Below are positions 6,461 through 7,665 of a DNA stretch of 7,665 bases, piece after piece. The DNA lies in the NCBI GenBank assembly GCA_021298045.1, contig JAJTHY010000022.1:1-7665 (forward strand), given 5' to 3'. How positions within the stretch are numbered: the first letter of the stretch is position 1; each line of letters begins with the position of its first letter. The notes under the pieces are model-generated. The model worked only from the letters and a program-made list of their open reading frames with translations. It was not told the DNA's origin and made no database searches. Origin of the DNA: Candidatus Jidaibacter sp. GTDB lineage: Bacteria > Pseudomonadota > Alphaproteobacteria > Rickettsiales > Midichloriaceae. A program made the translations under genes and the position numbers.

Positions 6461-6535
6461 CATAGCCAAAAAAGGTTAACGAAAGGTAAATGTTATAGCC
6501 AAGCCGCTATAAAATAGCATGTAATTTTGGCTATG
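6461..6535. promoter_or_regulatory. Nested inverted repeat (candidate structured leader or operator)
   Basis: CATAGCCAAAA (6461-6471) and TTTTGGCTATG (6525-6535) form a perfect 11-base inverted repeat. Enclosed in it is a second hairpin, TTATAGC/GCTATAA (6493-6499 and 6505-6511) with a six-base loop. The element fills most of the 134-base spacer between the histidine kinase stop codon and the start of the 266-residue gene, so it would be in that gene's leader if the two are cotranscribed. The octamer ATAGCCAA occurs three times here, once inverted. No T-run follows the inner stem on either strand, so a simple terminator is unlikely. A protein-binding operator and an RNA structure are both possible. 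Confidence 0.5.
6494..6515 (-). repeat. 22-base dispersed repeat, copy 2
   Basis: The minus strand of this segment matches 261-282 at 21 of 22 positions. It includes the inner hairpin of the nested inverted repeat, with a full seven-pair TTATAGC/GCTATAA stem. Both copies lie in spacers just beyond the 3' end of a minus-strand gene (flgE and the kinase). Confidence 0.6.
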
Positions 6536-6561
6536 GTTAGTATGGAGTTCAGTCACCCTCG

Positions 6562-7665
6562 CTACTGCTCACTGCTGTCTGGAGAAAAATCTAAAACAAA
6601 CTCTGTTCCTTTTCCTATAGTGGAGGTGCATTCTATCTCTCCATTTATGCTTTCCATCACCATTTTGCAAAACGCCAATCCAACGCCAGCACCAAGCTCG
6701 CTTGAGGTGTAGAATAGGTCAAAGATTTTGTTTAGGTTCTCAGGCTTTATACCCACGCCGGTATCTTTGAAGTGTAGCCTATTTCCCTTAGTGGTAATGG
6801 ATATCTGTGCATTGGAGCCAGCATATCTATAGGCATTCTTAAGCAAATTCATTATAACGTGCTTAAGGAATAATTTCGATCCGTGCACAGAAAAGTTACT
6901 AGTTACATTAGTTGTTAGACGCTTGCGCTCTTGTTCTGTTAAGCAATAATCCTCTAGGGCTTCGTTTATGATCTCAGAAATTTTGTAATTACCTATATCA
7001 TCTGCAACTACTTTATCTTTTAAAGACATGAGCAACATCTCTATCACTTTATCGCCCTTGTGCATGGATTGGCTGAGTTTATTGCAAATAAATTCCTTGA
7101 TGAAATCATAGCCCTCCGCGTCTATCTGCACTTTGGTTACCTCTTTTTGTTTGGAGATTTTTGCAGAATCCATTATCCCTTTTAACGCTTCAATATTCAT
7201 AATAAAGCTATAAATAGGCGTTCTTACCTCATGCGCTATGCTGCCTGCTATTAAGCGTAAATTTTCTAAATCTTGCTCGTGTTTTATTTCGCGCTTTCTG
7301 GCAAACAGCAAACAAATAAGTGTAGCAAACACAATTATATAAAAAATTAAATAAGTTGCTTTTGCTCCAAAGGCAATTTGTGAGCTTTCAAATGTTAAAT
7401 TATAAAAGAGATACCCTATTCCAGAAAAAGAGATCAGCAGTATTACAAACGTTGTGGAATCTACAAGTAGCGCTAGCAAAAATATTGATAGTGTCATGTT
7501 GATGAGCCACTCAGTTTCTGCGCCGGTTATAAGAATCATAACCGAAGTCATAAATGGAAGGCAGTACCCCACTGTAAAAAACCAATAAAGCGGAAAATAT
7601 TTTGCAAAGCGTGCAGGCCAATACCCTTTAAACAGCAACCCTACGCATAAAAATCCTGAGACTAT
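6562..7665 (-). CDS. Membrane sensor histidine kinase of the LuxN/CqsS/LqsS type (5' end outside the window)
   Basis: The frame is open to the right edge; a TTG at 7638 could be read as a start, but nine further hydrophobic codons (IVSGFLCVG) lie upstream, so the gene is 5'-truncated by the window. Numbering from that TTG, membrane helices lie at about 15-37, 44-59, 62-83 and 91-113. Then come a short coiled linker, the phospho-acceptor helix SIAHEVRTP (His136), the N box HVIMNLLKNAY (260-270), the G1 box KDTGVGI (291-297), the F box IFDLFYTS (305-312) and the G2 box GAGVGLAFCK (316-325). All residues needed for ATP binding and autophosphorylation appear present. The HVxxNLLKNA and FYTS...GLAFCKxVM signatures, with a multi-helix membrane part, resemble CqsS and LqsS, which sense alpha-hydroxyketone autoinducers; ligand identity is inference. 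No receiver domain follows, as in LqsS and unlike CqsS, so a separate response regulator is needed. The protein ends in SPDSSEQ. Confidence 0.92.
   Translation of the reverse strand: MVSGFLCVGLLFKGYWPARFAKYFPLYWFFTVGYCLPFMTSVMILITGAETEWLINMTLSIFLLALLVDSTTFVILLISFSGIGYLFYNLTFESSQIAFGAKATYLIFYIIVFATLICLLFARKREIKHEQDLENLRLIAGSIAHEVRTPIYSFIMNIEALKGIMDSAKISKQKEVTKVQIDAEGYDFIKEFICNKLSQSMHKGDKVIEMLLMSLKDKVVADDIGNYKISEIINEALEDYCLTEQERKRLTTNVTSNFSVHGSKLFLKHVIMNLLKNAYRYAGSNAQISITTKGNRLHFKDTGVGIKPENLNKIFDLFYTSSELGAGVGLAFCKMVMESINGEIECTSTIGKGTEFVLDFSPDSSEQ

Noticed and set aside
6084..6712. Small plus-strand frames opposite the HELLH gene and the kinase
   Set aside because: Each overlaps a real minus-strand gene. 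The hydrophobic look of the 6084-6287 frame is an antisense effect of Lys/Asp/Glu-rich codons.

Overview
The window is AT-rich. It carries four substantial protein genes and the start of a fifth, all on the minus strand, so the biological reading direction is right to left. I read it as part of the genome of a flagellated, probably host-associated bacterium, most likely an alphaproteobacterium of the Rickettsiales/Holosporales kind. The grounds are an alphaproteobacterial-looking hook protein, two large orphan genes with effector-like features, a CqsS/LqsS-type kinase, and a palindromic GTCATTCC...GGATGAC repeat of a kind common in such genomes. The taxonomic call is inference.

From right to left: (1) 6562-7665, a membrane histidine kinase of the LuxN/CqsS/LqsS type whose 5' end lies beyond the window; it has a complete transmitter and no receiver domain. 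(2) 6428-6561, a spacer with a nested inverted repeat and one copy of a 22-base repeat. (3) 5627-6427, a 266-residue orphan with a HELLH motif near its N-terminus and an Ala/Gly-rich hydrophobic block. (4) 5479-5626, a spacer with one weak hairpin. (5) 3154-5478, a 774-residue orphan with an Asn-Cys motif resembling a cysteine-hydrolase nucleophile site and a short ankyrin-like stretch. (6) A very tight spacer holding a consensus sigma-54 promoter. (7) 323-3100, flgE, encoding an unusually long flagellar hook protein (925 residues) with a duplicated internal module. (8) 45-322, a non-coding stretch with the second copy of the 22-base repeat, an inverted repeat, a second sigma-54 promoter and a palindromic element. 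(9) 1-44, the first codons of a further minus-strand gene that looks membrane-targeted or secreted.

The clearest result not given by the coding frames is the pair of near-identical sigma-54 (-24/-12) promoters, one before flgE and one before the gene leaving the left edge. Together they suggest that this part of the flagellar regulon is sigma-54 driven and that flgE starts its own transcript. The flgE promoter also argues for a start codon four codons downstream of the longest frame. The two orphan proteins are the best candidates for undescribed biology, but their motif-based readings are tentative. I found no tRNA, rRNA, CRISPR array or intact transposase gene.
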